Source: Treponema sp. (lineage in GTDB: Bacteria > Spirochaetota > Spirochaetia > Treponematales > Breznakiellaceae). Taken from it: 6,193 nucleotides of DNA. This document shows, piece after piece, positions 4,731-6,193 of the stretch. Both the position numbers and the translations under genes were made by a program. The stretch spans positions 1 through 6,193 of the forward strand of contig JAISOQ010000177.1 of assembly GCA_031275515.1 (NCBI GenBank), read 5' to 3'. Position 1 is the stretch's first letter, and every line of letters begins with the position of its first letter. The notes beneath the pieces are model-generated. The model was not told the DNA's origin, ran no database searches, and worked only from the letters and a program-made list of their open reading frames with translations.

Positions 4731-6134
4731 CTAAAACTCCGCTTGTCCTACCGCACGGGGATAGGGAATCACGTCACGGATGTTCGCCATTCCGGTGACA
4801 TATTGAAGAAGGCGCTCAAAACCCAGGCCAAAGCCCGAATGGGGGACCGTTCCATAGCGGCGGAGGTCCAGATACCAGGCGTAGGCGGCCAGGTCCATAC
4901 CCAGAGATGCCATGCGTTTTTCCAGGGCTTCCAGGTTTTCTTCCCGCTCAGAACCGCCTATGATTTCCCCCAGCCGGGGGATCAGCACATCCATAGCCCG
5001 GACGGTCTTGCCGTCGGCATTTTGCTTCATATAAAAAGCCTTAATTTCCCGCGGATAGTCGGTGACGATGACCGGACCGCCGGCAACTTTTTCGGTGAGG
5101 AACTTTTCGTGTTCGCTCTGGAGATCGCAGCCCCAGAAAGGTTTGAATTCAAAGGCGGCGGCGTTCTTCTCCAGTTCTTTTATCCCATCGGTGTAGGTGA
5201 TGTGGGTAAAGGATGATTCCGCCACAGACCGCAGGGTTTCGATGATGCCTTTTTCGATATGGGCGTCGAAAAAAGCCAGGTCTTCGGCGCAGTCCTTGAG
5301 AATGACGGTGAATAGGGATTTGAGGAACTCTTCGGCCAGGGCCATATTATCAGGAAGGCGGGCAAAGGCCATTTCGGGCTCTACCATCCAGAACTCGGCC
5401 AGGTGCCGGGTGGTGTTGGAGTTTTCCGCCCGAAAGGTAGGGCCGAAAGTATAGACCCGGGAAAGGGCGGCGGCGCAGGTCTCAGCCTCAAGCTGGCCGG
5501 ACACGGTGAGAAAGGCCTGTTTGCCGAAAAAGTCCTTACTGTAATCCACCGAACCGCTTTCCGTTTTGGCCGGCGCCTTTAAATCCAGGGTGGTAACCTG
5601 AAACAGGGCTCCCGCACCTTCGGTGTCATTGGCGGTGATGATGGGGGTGTGGACATACTGAAAGCCCCTGGACTGAAAAAACTCGTGGATGGCGAAGGCC
5701 ATGCGGCTCCTTACCCGGCCAACAGCGCCGAAGGTGTTGGTCCTGGCCCTAAGATGGGCGATTTCCCGAAGAAATTCCAGGGAATGCCGCTTCTTCTGCA
5801 GGGGGTAGGTTTCCGCCGGGGCCTCCCCGATGAGGACGGCGTTTTCGGCGGCCACTTCTACTGCCTGTCCCGAGGCGGGGGACGGCACGAGGCGTCCCCG
5901 TATCTCCGCCGATGCGCCGGTGGACAGAGAGGCCAGGACGGCTTCTATTCCGCCGTCCCACCCGTCCCGGGACCGGTCAAAGGTACACTGAATACCCGCG
6001 AAACAGGAACCATCATGTATTTCTATAAAAACCAGGTTTTTCATTTCCCGTTTCGTTCTGACCCAGCCGCGGACCGTTACTTCCCGGGAATCCGCCGGGA
6101 GGGATAAGAGTTCCTTGATAAGAAGAAAAGCCAT
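4731..6134 (-). CDS. asnS: Asparaginyl-tRNA synthetase
   Basis: A 467-residue cytoplasmic class IIb synthetase that joins asparagine to tRNA-Asn. The N-terminal anticodon-binding OB fold is seen at about 18-105 (VRGWVRTKREMKNLVFIEI then HDGSC). The catalytic core follows, with motif 1 at about 150-175 (EFFQSRGFQYVHTPIITAND), motif 2 at 231-252 (FRAENSNTTRHLAEFWM) and motif 3 at 434-461 (GFGLGFERLLQYVTG then NIRDVIPYPR). The FRAENS and RDVIPYPR signatures favour AsnRS over AspRS. ATG 6134 is preferred to an in-frame GTG at 6152 because it gives 467 residues, close to the 466 of E. coli AsnS, and because the bases in between look like a -10 element. Neither start has a Shine-Dalgarno. The carboxypeptidase gene begins 4 bp after the stop. 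All core motifs are intact. Confidence 0.96.
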   Translation of the reverse strand: MAFLLIKELLSLPADSREVTVRGWVRTKREMKNLVFIEIHDGSCFAGIQCTFDRSRDGWDGGIEAVLASLSTGASAEIRGRLVPSPASGQAVEVAAENAVLIGEAPAETYPLQKKRHSLEFLREIAHLRARTNTFGAVGRVRSRMAFAIHEFFQSRGFQYVHTPIITANDTEGAGALFQVTTLDLKAPAKTESGSVDYSKDFFGKQAFLTVSGQLEAETCAAALSRVYTFGPTFRAENSNTTRHLAEFWMVEPEMAFARLPDNMALAEEFLKSLFTVILKDCAEDLAFFDAHIEKGIIETLRSVAESSFTHITYTDGIKELEKNAAAFEFKPFWGCDLQSEHEKFLTEKVAGGPVIVTDYPREIKAFYMKQNADGKTVRAMDVLIPRLGEIIGGSEREENLEALEKRMASLGMDLAAYAWYLDLRRYGTVPHSGFGLGFERLLQYVTGMANIRDVIPYPRAVGQAEF

Positions 6135-6140
6135 AAAAAC

Positions 6141-6149
6141 ACTATAATA
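6141..6149 (-). promoter_or_regulatory. Candidate -10 box at asnS
   Basis: On the minus strand TATTAT (6149-6144), overlapping TATAGT (6146-6141), lies 7-15 nt upstream of ATG 6134. If used, transcription would start at or within a few bases of the ATG, giving a nearly leaderless mRNA. No good -35 is seen. Alternatively a gene beyond the right edge reads through: one minus-strand frame is open from the edge to a TAG at 6144-6142. Confidence 0.3.
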
Positions 6150-6193
6150 CACCGGGCAGGAAAGAAAAAGGGGATCTTCTCCAGGGCATTGGC

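Overview
The window looks like chromosomal DNA of a spirochete, most likely a Treponema of moderately high GC content. This rests on inference from gene style: a lipoprotein with a loose, spirochete-like lipobox, a LysM protein built on alanine-rich helical repeats, and an IS1-family remnant. No rRNA or other marker in the window confirms the genus.

Layout. Positions 1-1884 hold a minus-strand pair of envelope genes. A lipoprotein (start 1884) overlaps by four bases (ATGA) a secreted LysM protein that runs off the left edge. Both carry the same kind of alpha-helical repeat, so they probably act together at the cell wall. Positions 1885-2993 carry no intact gene. From left to right they hold an AT-rich promoter region, a dense cluster of nested palindromes with imperfect terminal inverted repeats (about 2184-2368, MITE-like), an internally deleted and frameshifted IS1-family element (about 2369-2843) that abuts it base to base, and a short orphan reading frame that runs into the next gene. 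Positions 2994-3458 encode a small flavodoxin on the plus strand, with two back-to-back hairpins just ahead of its Shine-Dalgarno. Only 11 bp separate it from a convergent minus-strand pair: asnS (asparaginyl-tRNA synthetase, start 6134) followed after 4 bp by a D-alanyl-D-alanine carboxypeptidase of the DacA/PBP5 type (start TTG 4726).

Functionally, the two envelope genes and the carboxypeptidase all act on or bind peptidoglycan in the periplasm. asnS is housekeeping translation machinery, and the flavodoxin is a small electron carrier. The window is mostly ordinary. The part most worth a second look is 2184-2368, where short perfect hairpins nest into two three-way-junction-like folds. One hairpin there has a relative at 2047-2060 that differs by a pair-preserving double substitution.
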